DNA from: Aeromonas hydrophila subsp. hydrophila ATCC 7966
Lineage (GTDB): Bacteria > Pseudomonadota > Gammaproteobacteria > Enterobacterales > Aeromonadaceae
NCBI RefSeq assembly: GCF_000014805.1
Contig: NC_008570.1
Span: 4,205,501-4,269,500, forward strand
Length of the DNA: 64,000 nt
Reading direction: 5' to 3'
Part shown: positions 33,153 through 41,703 of the stretch, piece by piece
Layout: every line of letters begins with the position of its first letter
Position numbering within the stretch: position 1 is the first letter of the stretch
Notes under the pieces: generated by a model
Told to the model about the DNA's origin: nothing
Databases searched by the model: none
The model's input: the letters and a program-made list of their open reading frames with translations, nothing else
Translations under genes and position numbers: made by a program

Positions 33153-34298
33153 ATGAAACTGACCCCCCTCACCCTGGCCCTGATCCCCGCCCTGCTGGCA
33201 GGCCAGGTCCAGGCGGCCCCCACTACCCTCGGCAAGGGTGAAGGCCAGCTCAACATCGTGGCCTGGGCCGGCTACGTGGAGCGCGGCGAGACCGACAAGA
33301 ACTACGACTGGGTCACCGGCTTCGAGAAAGAGACCGGCTGCAAGGTCAACGTCAAGACGGCCGCCACCTCGGACGAGATGGTGGCGCTGATGAACGAGGG
33401 GGGCTTCGATCTGGTGACCGCCTCCGGCGACGCCAGCCTGCGCCTCATCGCCGGCGGCAAGGTGCAGGCACTGAACCTGGCGCTCATTCCGAGCTACGGC
33501 AAGATAGACCCCCGCCTGCAGAATGCCCCATGGCACACGGTAGACGGCAAGCACTACGGCGTGCCCTACCAGTGGGGCGGCAACATCTTGATGTACAACA
33601 CCAAGGTGTTCCCCAAGGCACCTGACTCCTGGAGCGTGGTGTTCGAGGAGCAGACCCTGCCGGACGGCAAGTCCAACAAGGGCCGGGTGCAGGCGTTTGA
33701 CGGCCCCATCCACATCGCCGATGCCGCCCTCTATCTGATGAGCCACCAGCCCGCGCTCGGCATCAAGGATCCTTACGAGCTGAACGAGGATCAGTACAAG
33801 GCCGCCCTCGACCTCTTGCGCCAGCAGCGTCAGCTGGTGGGACGCTACTGGCACGACGCCTTCGTCCAGATCGACGACTTCAAGAACGAGGGGGTGGTGG
33901 CCTCCGGCTCCTGGCCGTTCCAGGCCAATACCCTGATCGCCGACAAGCAGCCCATCGCCACGACGGTGCCCAAGGAGGGCGTCACCGGCTGGGCCGACAC
34001 CAGCATGGTACACAGCGAGGCGAAGAACCTCACCTGTGCCTACAAGTGGCTGGAGCACTCCCTCAACAACAAGCTGCAGGGGGATCTCGCCTCCTGGTTC
34101 GGCTCCGTGCCTGTGGTGCCAGCCGCCTGTGAGGGCAATGCCCTGCTCGGGAAAGAGGGGTGCAAGACCAACGGCATCGACAACTTCGATCGGGTGCGCT
34201 TCTGGCGTACCCCCGTCACCCAGTGCAAGAGCCAGGGAACCTGCGTGCCTTACTACCGCTGGGTCTCGGACTATATCGCCATCCTGGGTGGTCGCTGA
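33153..34298 (+). CDS. ydcS: YdcS, putrescine/spermidine-type ABC substrate-binding protein
   Basis: 381 residues, the same length as E. coli YdcS. The signal peptide is LTLALIPALLAGQVQA. The family 1/PotD-like domain includes LNIVAWAGYVERG, GFDLVTASGDASLRLIAGGKV and PYQWGGNILMYNT, plus a cysteine-containing tail (ACEGNALLGKEGCKTNGIDN) seen in YdcS. It binds a polyamine or related amine in the periplasm for the YdcTUV importer. The ATG at 33153 has AAGGAGA. First gene of ydcSTUV-patD; a hairpin after it may boost its expression over the other components. Confidence 0.92.
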   Translation: MKLTPLTLALIPALLAGQVQAAPTTLGKGEGQLNIVAWAGYVERGETDKNYDWVTGFEKETGCKVNVKTAATSDEMVALMNEGGFDLVTASGDASLRLIAGGKVQALNLALIPSYGKIDPRLQNAPWHTVDGKHYGVPYQWGGNILMYNTKVFPKAPDSWSVVFEEQTLPDGKSNKGRVQAFDGPIHIADAALYLMSHQPALGIKDPYELNEDQYKAALDLLRQQRQLVGRYWHDAFVQIDDFKNEGVVASGSWPFQANTLIADKQPIATTVPKEGVTGWADTSMVHSEAKNLTCAYKWLEHSLNNKLQGDLASWFGSVPVVPAACEGNALLGKEGCKTNGIDNFDRVRFWRTPVTQCKSQGTCVPYYRWVSDYIAILGGR

Positions 34299-34322
34299 GG
34301 TGCCTCAGTAAATGCCGATATG

Positions 34323-34344
34323 GGGCCGGACAGGAGTCCGGCCC
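34323..34344 (+). promoter_or_regulatory. Intercistronic hairpin between ydcS and ydcT
   Basis: GGGCCGGAC and GTCCGGCCC form a perfect 9-bp stem with an AGGA loop and no T-run. Such hairpins after binding-protein genes typically stabilise the upstream mRNA or attenuate, giving excess binding protein. Confidence 0.65.
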
Positions 34345-34370
34345 GCTTCCCACACAGACAAGGACGCCCC

Positions 34371-35384
34371 ATGAATGCCGTACAATTTGACCGGGTCAGC
34401 CGCCACTATGGCGAGGTGAAGGCGGTCGATGACATCTCCTTCCAGATCCCGGCCGGCGAGTTTTTCACCCTGCTGGGGCCGAGCGGTTCCGGCAAGACCA
34501 CCTGCCTGCGGATGATCGCGGGCTTCGAATACCCGAGCGAGGGGGAGATCCGGCTGTTCGGCGAGCCCTGCTCCACCGTGCCCCCCTACGATCGTAACCT
34601 CAATACCGTGTTTCAGGACTACGCCCTGTTTCCCAACATGGATGTGCGCGACAACATCGGCTACGGCCTGATGCTCAAGGGCGTCGCCAAGGCGGAGCGT
34701 TACCGCAAGGTGGACGAGATGCTGGAGCTGGTGCGCCTGCCCGGCGTCGGCAACCGCAAGCCGGGCCAGCTCTCCGGCGGCCAGCGCCAACGCATCGCCA
34801 TCGCCCGGGCACTGATCAACCAGCCGCGCATCCTGCTGCTGGACGAACCGCTCGGGGCGCTCGACCTCAAGCTGCGCGAGCAGATGCAGCTCGAACTGAA
34901 AGCCTTGCAGCGCCAGCTCGGCATCACCTTCATCTTCGTCACCCACGACCAGCAGGAGGCGCTCTCCATGAGCGACCGGATCTGCATCTTCAATCAGGGC
35001 AAGATCGAGCAGATCGCCGCGCCGGATACCATCTACGACGCCCCCGCCACCCCCTTCGTTGCTCGCTTCGTCGGCACCGTCAACCTGTTCGAGGGGGAGC
35101 AGGCCCGCCGGCTGTGCGGCGATGCTCAGCAGATGATGGTGCGCCCGGAGCGGATCCGGCTCGCCGAGGCCGGCACACCGGGCTGGTCCGGGGAAGTGCG
35201 CGAGGTTGAGTACCTCGGCCCCTTCGTGCGCTACCGGGTCGATCTCGGCGAGCAGCTCGAGCTTATCGTCAACCACCCCAACGAGGGCCAGGCCCGCCTG
35301 CCCCGTGGCGCCCGGGTCAGCCTCAGCTGGCCGGAGCAGGCGATCCATCACCTGCACACCGCCCCTCAGGGAGCTCAACCATGA
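34371..35384 (+). CDS. ydcT: YdcT, ABC transporter ATPase (polyamine type)
   Basis: 337 residues, identical in length to E. coli YdcT. Walker A is GPSGSGKTT, the Q-loop is in TVFQDYALFPNM, the signature is LSGGQRQRIAIARAL, Walker B is ILLLDEPLGALD, and the H-loop is VTHDQQEALS. A C-terminal TOBE domain follows. It energises import through YdcU and YdcV. The ATG at 34371 has an AAGGAC site. Its stop overlaps the ydcU start (ATGA). Confidence 0.94.
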   Translation: MNAVQFDRVSRHYGEVKAVDDISFQIPAGEFFTLLGPSGSGKTTCLRMIAGFEYPSEGEIRLFGEPCSTVPPYDRNLNTVFQDYALFPNMDVRDNIGYGLMLKGVAKAERYRKVDEMLELVRLPGVGNRKPGQLSGGQRQRIAIARALINQPRILLLDEPLGALDLKLREQMQLELKALQRQLGITFIFVTHDQQEALSMSDRICIFNQGKIEQIAAPDTIYDAPATPFVARFVGTVNLFEGEQARRLCGDAQQMMVRPERIRLAEAGTPGWSGEVREVEYLGPFVRYRVDLGEQLELIVNHPNEGQARLPRGARVSLSWPEQAIHHLHTAPQGAQP

Positions 35385-36349
35385 GCGCCCCCCACAGTGC
35401 GAGCCTTGCCATGAGCCAACCCACTGCCCCCCTCTCCTATCGGCCGCTGCGGCGCCTTTCCACCCTGCTCTACGGGCGGCCAGGCCTGCTGCTGGCCATC
35501 CTGCTGGGGCCACCGCTGCTCTGGCTCGGCATCATCTATGTCGGCTCCCTGCTGATGCTGCTCTCCAACGCCTTCTTCGGACTGGACGAGTTCAGCGGCC
35601 AGATCCGCCACGAGCTGGGACTGCAGAACTTCGTCGCCCTGCTGCGGGCGGAGAACCTGGACGTGATCCTGCGCACCGTCGGCATGTCGCTGCTGGTGAC
35701 CCTGGCCTGCGCCCTGCTCGGTTTTCCGGTGGCCTACTACATGGCGCGCTACACCAGCGGCAAGACCCGGGCCCTGTTCTACGTCGGCATCATGCTGCCG
35801 CTCTGGTCCAGCTATCTGGTGCGGGTCTACGCCTGGAAGCTGATCCTGGCCAAGGAGGGGGTCATCAGCTGGCTGGCAGATACTCTGGGACTGGACTGGC
35901 TGCTGGACGCCATCCTCTCGCTGCCGGTGATCGGGGGGCCGTCGCTGTCGTTCTCGCGCATCGGCACCTTCATCGTGTTCGTCTACGTCTGGCTGCCCTT
36001 CATGATCCTGCCCATCCAGGCGGCGGTGGAGCGGATCCCGCGCTCCCTGCTTGAGGCGAGTGGCGATCTCGGCGCCACCCCGGCCCAGACCTTTCGCACC
36101 CTGATCCTGCCGCTGGCCCTGCCCGGCGTGGTGGCGGGCTCCATCTTCACCTTCTCCCTGACGCTGGGGGACTACATCATCCCCGGCATCATAGGCAACT
36201 CCACCATGTACATAGGTCAGGTGGTCTACATGCAGCAGGGCACGGCGGGCAACCTGCCCTTCGCAGCCGCCTTCTCGCTGGTGCCGATCCTCATCATCGC
36301 CATCTACCTCACCATCGCGAAACGCTTGGGAGCCTTCAATGCGCTTTGA
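35381..36349 (+). CDS. ydcU: YdcU, ABC permease subunit (polyamine type)
   Basis: 322 residues with six predicted membrane segments and the EAA-type cytoplasmic loop EASGDLGATPAQTFRTLILPLALPG. Coupled to ydcT by a 4-bp ATGA overlap. The C-terminus IYLTIAKRLGAFNAL is repeated as a diverged copy ([15 protein letters not shown]) 91 bp downstream, in the gap before ydcV. An in-frame ATG ten codons in is a possible alternative start. Confidence 0.92.
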   Translation: MSAPHSASLAMSQPTAPLSYRPLRRLSTLLYGRPGLLLAILLGPPLLWLGIIYVGSLLMLLSNAFFGLDEFSGQIRHELGLQNFVALLRAENLDVILRTVGMSLLVTLACALLGFPVAYYMARYTSGKTRALFYVGIMLPLWSSYLVRVYAWKLILAKEGVISWLADTLGLDWLLDAILSLPVIGGPSLSFSRIGTFIVFVYVWLPFMILPIQAAVERIPRSLLEASGDLGATPAQTFRTLILPLALPGVVAGSIFTFSLTLGDYIIPGIIGNSTMYIGQVVYMQQGTAGNLPFAAAFSLVPILIIAIYLTIAKRLGAFNAL

Positions 36350-36444
36350 TACCCATGAGTCACTCATCCACACGCGTTCTCGGATCATGGCTATTCACCT
36401 GACGACAGCAAAACGCTTGGGGGCCTTCGATGCGCTCTAATACC
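36290..36444 (+). repeat. Diverged duplication spanning the ydcU end and ydcV start (unit 91 bp)
   Basis: Copy 1 is 36290-36353 and copy 2 is 36381-36444, offset 91 bp. By hand count the copies match at about three quarters of positions. The unit contains the end of ydcU, a GGGAG/GGGGG ribosome site, and the first codons of ydcV (ATGCGCT). Copy 1 keeps a start codon at 36339 and copy 2 holds the ydcV start at 36430. Confidence 0.8.
36339..36440 (+). pseudogene. Short ORF made by the ydcU/ydcV junction duplication
   Basis: A 33-codon frame opens at the copy-1 equivalent of the ydcV start (ATG CGC TTT GAT ACC) and ends [17 protein letters not shown] at TAA 36438-36440, the copy-2 version of the ydcU C-terminus. 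It overlaps the ydcV start codon (36430) by 11 bases in another frame, so ribosomes finishing it could reinitiate on ydcV. It may instead be a non-functional leftover. Confidence 0.5.
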
Positions 36445-37263
36445 TCCATGAAACGGGACCATGGCAACCAGCCCTCCGGCCTGCTCAAGTACGCGGCCAT
36501 CGGCGGTCTCTTGTTCCTGCACTTTCCGATCCTGTTCATCTTCCTCTACGCCTTCACCAGCGAGAGCAAGAGCTACCAGTTCCCGCCGCCCGGGCTCACC
36601 CTCAAGTGGTTCGAGGTGACCCTCAACCGCCCCGACGTGTGGCGCGCCATCCAGCTGTCGCTGGAGGTAGCGGGGCTGGCGACACTGGCCGCCATGGTGC
36701 TCGGCACTCTGGCGGCGGGGGCCATCGCCCGCAGCCGTTTCTTCGGCCAGGAGGTGGTGTCACTCTTGCTGGTGCTGCCCATCGCCCTGCCCGGCATCGT
36801 CACCGGCATCGCGCTGCGCTCCGCCTACGGGGTGATGGAGATCCCCTTCAGCTTCTGGACCATCGTCATCGGTCACGCCACCTTCTGCGTGGTGGTGGTC
36901 TACAACAATGCCCTGGCGCGCTTTCGCCGCACCAACCAGAGCCTCATCGAAGCGTCGATGGATCTCGGAGCCGACGGCTTCCAGACCCTGCGCTACGTGA
37001 TCCTGCCCAACCTCGCCACCGCCCTGCTGGCGGGGGGCATGCTGGCGTTCGCCCTCAGCTTTGACGAGGTGATCGTCACCACCTTCACCGCCGGCCAGCA
37101 GACCACGCTGCCGATCTGGATGTATCAGGAGCTGATCCGGCCACGGGACAGGCCGGTCACCAACGTGGTGGCGCTCATCATAGTGGCCTTCACCACCATT
37201 CCCATTCTGCTTGCCTACTACCTCACCCGCGACGGCCAGGACGTCGCCGGCAGTGGCAAATAA
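36430..37263 (+). CDS. ydcV: YdcV, ABC permease subunit (polyamine type)
   Basis: 277 residues with six membrane segments and the conserved loop [22 protein letters not shown]. Two starts are possible: ATG 36430 with a GGGGG site seven bases upstream, or ATG 36448 (MKRDHGNQ), which would give 271 residues, closer to E. coli YdcV (264). It pairs with YdcU to form the channel. Its start region is duplicated 91 bp upstream. patD follows 29 bp after its stop. Confidence 0.92.
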   Translation: MRSNTSMKRDHGNQPSGLLKYAAIGGLLFLHFPILFIFLYAFTSESKSYQFPPPGLTLKWFEVTLNRPDVWRAIQLSLEVAGLATLAAMVLGTLAAGAIARSRFFGQEVVSLLLVLPIALPGIVTGIALRSAYGVMEIPFSFWTIVIGHATFCVVVVYNNALARFRRTNQSLIEASMDLGADGFQTLRYVILPNLATALLAGGMLAFALSFDEVIVTTFTAGQQTTLPIWMYQELIRPRDRPVTNVVALIIVAFTTIPILLAYYLTRDGQDVAGSGK

Positions 37264-37292
37264 CGACTCAACGCGTGCGCAAGGATGCAACC

Positions 37293-38723
37293 ATGAAACT
37301 CTCTACCCAACTCTTGATCGACGGTCAGTTCGTCACCGGTGACGGCCAGGCCGAACCCATCCTCAACCCGGCCACCGGGGAACTTCTCGCCTCGGTGCCA
37401 GAGGCGTCGTTCGAGCAGGTGAACCGGGCGGTGAACGGCGCCCAGCGCGCCTTCGCCCAGTGGAGCCGCACCACCCCGGCCCAGCGCAGTACCCTGCTGC
37501 TGCGCCTGGCCGATGCCATCGAGCGCCACGCCGAGGAGTTTGCGGCGCTCGAATCCCTCAACTGCGGCAAGCCCTATCTGGCGGTGCTCAATGACGAGCT
37601 GCCGGCGGTGGTTGACTGCTTCCGCTTCTTCGCCGGCGCCGCCCGCTGCCTGCAAGGGCCGCTGGCGGGGGAGTACATCGAGGGGCACACCAGCATGATC
37701 CGCCGCGACCCCATCGGGGTGGTGGGCAGCATTGCCCCCTGGAACTATCCGCTGATGATGGCGGCCTGGAAGATGGCCCCCGTGCTCGCCGCCGGCAATA
37801 CGGTGGTGCTCAAGCCCTCCGAGCAGACCCCGCTCACCGCCCTGCGCCTGGCGGAGCTCGCCAGCGAGCTCTTCCCGCGCGGCGTCATCAACATCGTCTG
37901 CGGCCGGGGCGAGAGCGTGGGGGCGCCGCTGGTAGAACACCCGCTGGTGCGCATGGTGTCGCTCACCGGTGACATCGCCACCGGCCAGAAGATCCTGCAG
38001 AGCGCCGCCCGCACCATGAAACGCACCCATCTGGAGCTGGGTGGCAAGGCGCCGGTCATCATCTTCGACGATGCAGATCTGGAGGCCGTGGTGGCGGGCA
38101 TTCGCACCTTCGGTTTCTACAACGCCGGCCAGGATTGCACCGCCGCCTGCCGCATCTACGCTCAGGGCAAGATCTACGACAAGTTTGTCGCCGCCATGAC
38201 GGATGCGGTCGCCTCCATCAAGGTGGGTGGTCCGCGCGAGGAGGGGGTGGAGATGGGGCCGCTCATCTCGGACCGGCAGCGCAACCGGGCGGCCAGCTTC
38301 GTGGAGCGGGCCCAGAGCAGCGGTCACGTGGAGGTGACGGCGGGGGGCAAGATCCGCCCGGGCAACGGCTTCTTCTTCGAGCCGACCCTGATCGCCCATG
38401 CCCGTCAGGAGGATGAAATCGTGCGCCGGGAGGTGTTCGGCCCGGTGGTGTCAGTGACCCGCTTCAGCGACGCCGAGCAGGTGGTGCAGTGGGCCAACGA
38501 CTCGGACTACGGCCTCGCCAGCTCGGTCTGGACCCGGGATCTCGGCCTTGCCAGCAAGGTGGCCAGCCACCTGCAATACGGCTGCACCTGGATCAACACC
38601 CACTTCATGCTCACCTCCGAGATGCCCCACGGCGGCATGAAGATGTCCGGCTACGGCAAGGATCTCTCCCTCTACGCGCTGGAGGACTACACGGTGCCGC
38701 GCCACATCATGCTCAAGCTGTGA
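37293..38723 (+). CDS. patD: PatD, gamma-aminobutyraldehyde dehydrogenase
   Basis: 476 residues, near E. coli PatD/YdcW (474). Aldehyde dehydrogenase motifs: the NAD-binding [23 protein letters not shown], the general-base glutamate in LELGGKAP, and the catalytic cysteine in [15 protein letters not shown]. It oxidises 4-aminobutanal from putrescine to GABA, matching a polyamine importer encoded just upstream. The ATG at 37293 has an AAGGA site. Last gene of ydcSTUV-patD; terminator at 38751-38775. Confidence 0.92.
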   Translation: MKLSTQLLIDGQFVTGDGQAEPILNPATGELLASVPEASFEQVNRAVNGAQRAFAQWSRTTPAQRSTLLLRLADAIERHAEEFAALESLNCGKPYLAVLNDELPAVVDCFRFFAGAARCLQGPLAGEYIEGHTSMIRRDPIGVVGSIAPWNYPLMMAAWKMAPVLAAGNTVVLKPSEQTPLTALRLAELASELFPRGVINIVCGRGESVGAPLVEHPLVRMVSLTGDIATGQKILQSAARTMKRTHLELGGKAPVIIFDDADLEAVVAGIRTFGFYNAGQDCTAACRIYAQGKIYDKFVAAMTDAVASIKVGGPREEGVEMGPLISDRQRNRAASFVERAQSSGHVEVTAGGKIRPGNGFFFEPTLIAHARQEDEIVRREVFGPVVSVTRFSDAEQVVQWANDSDYGLASSVWTRDLGLASKVASHLQYGCTWINTHFMLTSEMPHGGMKMSGYGKDLSLYALEDYTVPRHIMLKL

Positions 38724-38750
38724 AACCCGAACAGCCGAAGACGAAAAGCA

Positions 38751-38775
38751 GAAGGCCCCGCATGGCGGGGCCTTC
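38751..38775 (+). terminator. Terminator after patD
   Basis: GAAGGCCCCGC and GCGGGGCCTTC form an 11-bp stem with a three-base loop, followed by TCTCT. Confidence 0.8.
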
Positions 38776-38879
38776 TCTCTGAGCACTCTGCATCTTCACG
38801 CCGCTGTGGCGATCATGGCCGGGGACGGTACCGGTCGAGCCGGTGCGGTCTGCGGCCATCGCGCCAGGGCGTCGTCGGC

Positions 38880-39212
38880 TTAGCGCTGCTTGCCGCTGCC
38901 GATACCGAACGGAATGCGGTAGTCGCTGCTCTGATCACCCAGGCTCACGGTCAGGTTGCCCTGGGTGCGGCTCGGGATCTGCACTTGCTGGGTGCCCATC
39001 AGGTTGGCATGGACGGAGGCAACCACGTCGCCAGACTCGTCACGCACTTCCAGCATGGGGTTGGCCTTGCCTTCAACGGCGGCGGTCGCGTGCCAGTTCA
39101 CAAACAGCACGCCCGGGGCGGCGTTGAAGCCAGCCGGAACGGAAGCCTGGGCGAAACCTGCGGTCATCAGGCCTGCAACGGCCAGCATCTTGATTACGTT
39201 TTTCATGTTCAT
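38880..39212 (-). CDS. Small exported protein of unknown function
   Basis: 110 residues with a signal peptide (VIKMLAVAGLMTAGFAQA, cleavage before SVPAG). The mature part is about 85 residues, beta-rich in appearance (VLFVNWHATAAVEG, LEVRDESGDVVASVHANL, GNLTVSLGDQSSDYRIPFG). No family is recognised; the size and pattern suggest a small periplasmic beta-sandwich. Start at 39212 (MNMKN) or two codons later. It is convergent with patD and has its own upstream region of over 300 bp. Confidence 0.65.
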   Translation of the reverse strand: MNMKNVIKMLAVAGLMTAGFAQASVPAGFNAAPGVLFVNWHATAAVEGKANPMLEVRDESGDVVASVHANLMGTQQVQIPSRTQGNLTVSLGDQSSDYRIPFGIGSGKQR

Positions 39213-39547
39213 TCACTCTCTTGGTTTTTATGTCATTGCCTGGGCCGACGGGCCCGAATCAATGCATCCTTGCAAGAGGTTATTCAAATAGTGTGTTGTT
39301 CTTTCACCGACATCCGGCACCCTGTTTGAGAGTGCCACAGCCTTGAACGACCAGTTATTTGGCCGCTTGGCGTTCCTGCCTAAGCGTTGAGTGAATATTA
39401 AACATCCAGGCCCGCCATTGTTAGCGAGATAAACTGGCCTAGATGTTCAAAAAATCTGAAGTGGCTGTACATCCCGGGTTCAGCGAACGGCAGACCCTCA
39501 CCGGCGAGGTCATGAGGATAATCCGGCTGCCGTACGGGCCCGGCAGA
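39213..39547. other. 335-bp gap with an imperfect inverted repeat
   Basis: No gene seen. AACATCCAGGCC (39401-39412) and GGCCTAGATGTT (39436-39447) form an 11-of-12 inverted repeat with a 23-bp spacer, in an AT-richer stretch. It probably contains the promoter of the exported protein gene and the 3' end signal of rhtA; no convincing -10/-35 pair could be assigned. Confidence 0.4.
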
Positions 39548-40423
39548 TCACGCTGGCTCGGTGCGCCGGCGCCCGCCTTGCCAGGTGGTGCCCATGGAGG
39601 CGGCGATGATCGCCGCTATCCCCAGCCACTGGGTCGGGGGCAACTGTTCCCCCAGCAACAGCAACCCCATCAGGGCCCCCATGGCGGGTTCACCGCTGGT
39701 CAGAATGCCGTAGCTCTTGAGCGGCAGCCGGCGCAGGGCAAACATCTCGAGGGAGTAGGGAATCGCGCTGGAGAGCAGCCCTACCCCCACGATGGTCAGC
39801 ACCACGGGCAGGGTGAAGGTGGCCTCGCTCGCACCACCGAGGCCGAAGGGCAGCACCAGCAAGGTCCCCACCCACATGCCCAGCGCCGGCGCCTGCGCTC
39901 CCAGCAGGGCACCGGCCCGCTTGCCGGTCAGCATATAGAGCCCCCAGAACACCCCGGCGCCGAGCGCCAACGCCGCCCCCAGGGGATCGAGGGTCTGTTC
40001 GGCCGCCCGCAGCGGCAGCAACAACAGCAGGCCGACGATGGCCAGCGCCAGCCAGAGGAAGTCTGCCCGATGGCGCGAGCCGAGCAGCGCTACCGTCAAG
40101 GGGCCGATGAACTCGATGGCCAGCGCCACACCGAGGGGGATCCGCTCGATCGCCAGATAGAAGAGCAGGTTCATGGCCCCGAGCGACAGCCCATAGGGGA
40201 TGGCCCCGAGCAGGGTGCGCCGCTCGAGGGGCATCCGCCAGATGCGAAACACCAGCGAGAGGATCAGGGCGGCACATCCCAGCCGGAACAAGGTGGTACC
40301 GGCGGCCCCGATCAGGGGAAACAGGGACTTGGCCAGCGAGGCGCCGAGGGTAATCGACAGCATGGCGAGGATGACCGCCAGCAGGGAGGAGAAAGCAGTG
40401 GTGTTCGGCGGCATCTTGTTCAA
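39548..40423 (-). CDS. rhtA: RhtA-type EamA (DMT) exporter, threonine/homoserine family
   Basis: 291 residues, near E. coli RhtA (295). Ten hydrophobic segments in two EamA halves, with GTTLFRLGCAALIL and NLLFYLAIERIPLGVALAIEFIGPL in the first and SGEPAMGALMGLLLLGEQL in the second. RhtA exports threonine, homoserine and other amino acids. The start is a TTG at 40423 (with CAGG upstream) or the ATG three codons later. It diverges from an Lrp/AsnC regulator, a common pairing in which the regulator senses the exported amino acid; that control is inferred. Confidence 0.88.
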   Translation of the reverse strand: MNKMPPNTTAFSSLLAVILAMLSITLGASLAKSLFPLIGAAGTTLFRLGCAALILSLVFRIWRMPLERRTLLGAIPYGLSLGAMNLLFYLAIERIPLGVALAIEFIGPLTVALLGSRHRADFLWLALAIVGLLLLLPLRAAEQTLDPLGAALALGAGVFWGLYMLTGKRAGALLGAQAPALGMWVGTLLVLPFGLGGASEATFTLPVVLTIVGVGLLSSAIPYSLEMFALRRLPLKSYGILTSGEPAMGALMGLLLLGEQLPPTQWLGIAAIIAASMGTTWQGGRRRTEPA

Positions 40424-40517
40424 ACCTGAGCAGACAATGAGAAGTAAAATATATCTGGCGACGCCCGTAATTTCGGTCTAAAACTGGCCCTATTCGATAA
40501 TTTTTATCTCTCTCCCC

Positions 40518-40976
40518 ATGACCGACAAATTCGATCTGCTCATCCTCGCCGAATTGCAGCAGGATGCCCGCCTGCCGATCCCCGAGCTGGCCCACCGGGT
40601 CGGCCTCTCGGCACCGGCCTGTTACCGCCGCGTGCGGGCGCTGCGGGAGGCTGAACTCATCGAGCGGGAGGTGGCGCTGGTGGCACCGGCCACCATGGGC
40701 TGGCCCATCACCATGCTGGTGCTCGTGACGCTGGAGCGGGATCACGGCCGCATCGTCGATGAGATGATTTCCAGCCTGCAAGGGGAACCGGAGGTCATGG
40801 ACCTCTGGTACGTCACGGGGGAGCAGGACTTCGTGCTGCAGGTCGCCGCACGGGACATGCAGAGCTACGACCTGTTTACCCGGCGGGTGCTGCATGCCAG
40901 GGAGCAGGTGCGCAGCTTCAAGACCCTGGTGGTCATGAAACAGCACAAACGCTGCGGAGCCTTGCTGCCTGCCTGA
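40518..40976 (+). CDS. Lrp/AsnC-family transcriptional regulator
   Basis: 152 residues. The N-terminal helix-turn-helix (LQQDARLPIPELAHRVGLSAPACYRRVRALREAELI) is followed by a RAM domain (VTLERDHGRIVDEMISSL through VREQV-like helices, with WYVTGEQDFVLQVAARDM). It is divergent from rhtA across 94 bp that includes an AT-rich stretch (about 40445-40505), so it probably controls the exporter and itself. The ligand is unknown; amino acids are typical. Confidence 0.88.
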   Translation: MTDKFDLLILAELQQDARLPIPELAHRVGLSAPACYRRVRALREAELIEREVALVAPATMGWPITMLVLVTLERDHGRIVDEMISSLQGEPEVMDLWYVTGEQDFVLQVAARDMQSYDLFTRRVLHAREQVRSFKTLVVMKQHKRCGALLPA

Positions 40977-41065
40977 AGTGAGAACGCACTGCCCGGTTCG
41001 GTCGGCACGTCCTTGGGAAGAAATGAGATGAAAGATGGCGCCTTGAGCGCGGCGCCAGATATAAA

Positions 41066-41089
41066 CCGGGGCGGGATTGCCCGCCCCGG
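41066..41089 (-). terminator. Strong hairpin after maa
   Basis: CCGGGGCGGG and CCCGCCCCGG form a perfect 10-bp stem with an ATTG loop. On the minus strand a short TTTAT tract follows, fitting termination of maa. Confidence 0.7.
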
Positions 41090-41094
41090 CTGGG

Positions 41095-41700
41095 TCAGAC
41101 CGCCGTCAGCTCCTCCGCCGTCATCGGCCGCAACACCTTGCAGGGGTTGCCGGCCGCCACCACGCCCGCCGGCACATCCTTGGTCACCACAGATCCCGCG
41201 CCGATGACGCTGTTGTCCCCTATGGTGACGCCGGGACAGATGACGACGCTGCCACCGATCCAGACGTTGTGACCGATCCGCACCGGCTTGCCGAACTCCA
41301 CCCCCTTGATGCGCGGCACCACCGCCACCGGATGAGCGGCAGTGTAGATCTGCACCCCGGGCGCCAGCAGCACGTTGTCGCCGATATGCACCTCGCACAC
41401 GTCGAGGATGGTGCAGCCCACGTTGGCGTAGAAGTTCTCGCCGACGAAGATGTTGGCGCCATAGTCGCAAAAGAACGGCGGGTTGATGGCGCACGCTTGG
41501 CCACGGCCGCCCAGCAGTTCATGGAGCAGGGCATCCCGCACCGGTTTCTCCTGCCAGCTGGTGTTGAAGGTGTGATAGAGCCGGCGGCAACGCTCGCGCG
41601 CCGCTTTCAGCTCAGGGTCCCCCGCATCATAAGGCTCCCCCGCTACCATCTTCTGCCACTCGGCGCCACGCACCGCCGTCTTCGTCATCACCTCGTTCAT
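41095..41700 (-). CDS. maa: Maltose/galactoside O-acetyltransferase-type hexapeptide enzyme
   Basis: 201 residues. An N-terminal mac domain (EWQKMVAGEPYDAGDPELKAARERCRRLYHTFN) precedes a left-handed beta-helix with hexapeptide repeats (PPFFCDYGANIFVGENFYANVGCTILD, GHNVWIGGSVVICPGVTIGDNSVIGAGSVV). The catalytic histidine is in the YTAAHP segment. It uses acetyl-CoA to acetylate sugars, probably detoxifying non-metabolised maltose- or glucose-like sugars. The gap to treC is only 3 bp, so maa looks like the last gene of the trehalose operon. Confidence 0.85.
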   Translation of the reverse strand: MNEVMTKTAVRGAEWQKMVAGEPYDAGDPELKAARERCRRLYHTFNTSWQEKPVRDALLHELLGGRGQACAINPPFFCDYGANIFVGENFYANVGCTILDVCEVHIGDNVLLAPGVQIYTAAHPVAVVPRIKGVEFGKPVRIGHNVWIGGSVVICPGVTIGDNSVIGAGSVVTKDVPAGVVAAGNPCKVLRPMTAEELTAV

Positions 41701-41703
41701 CGC

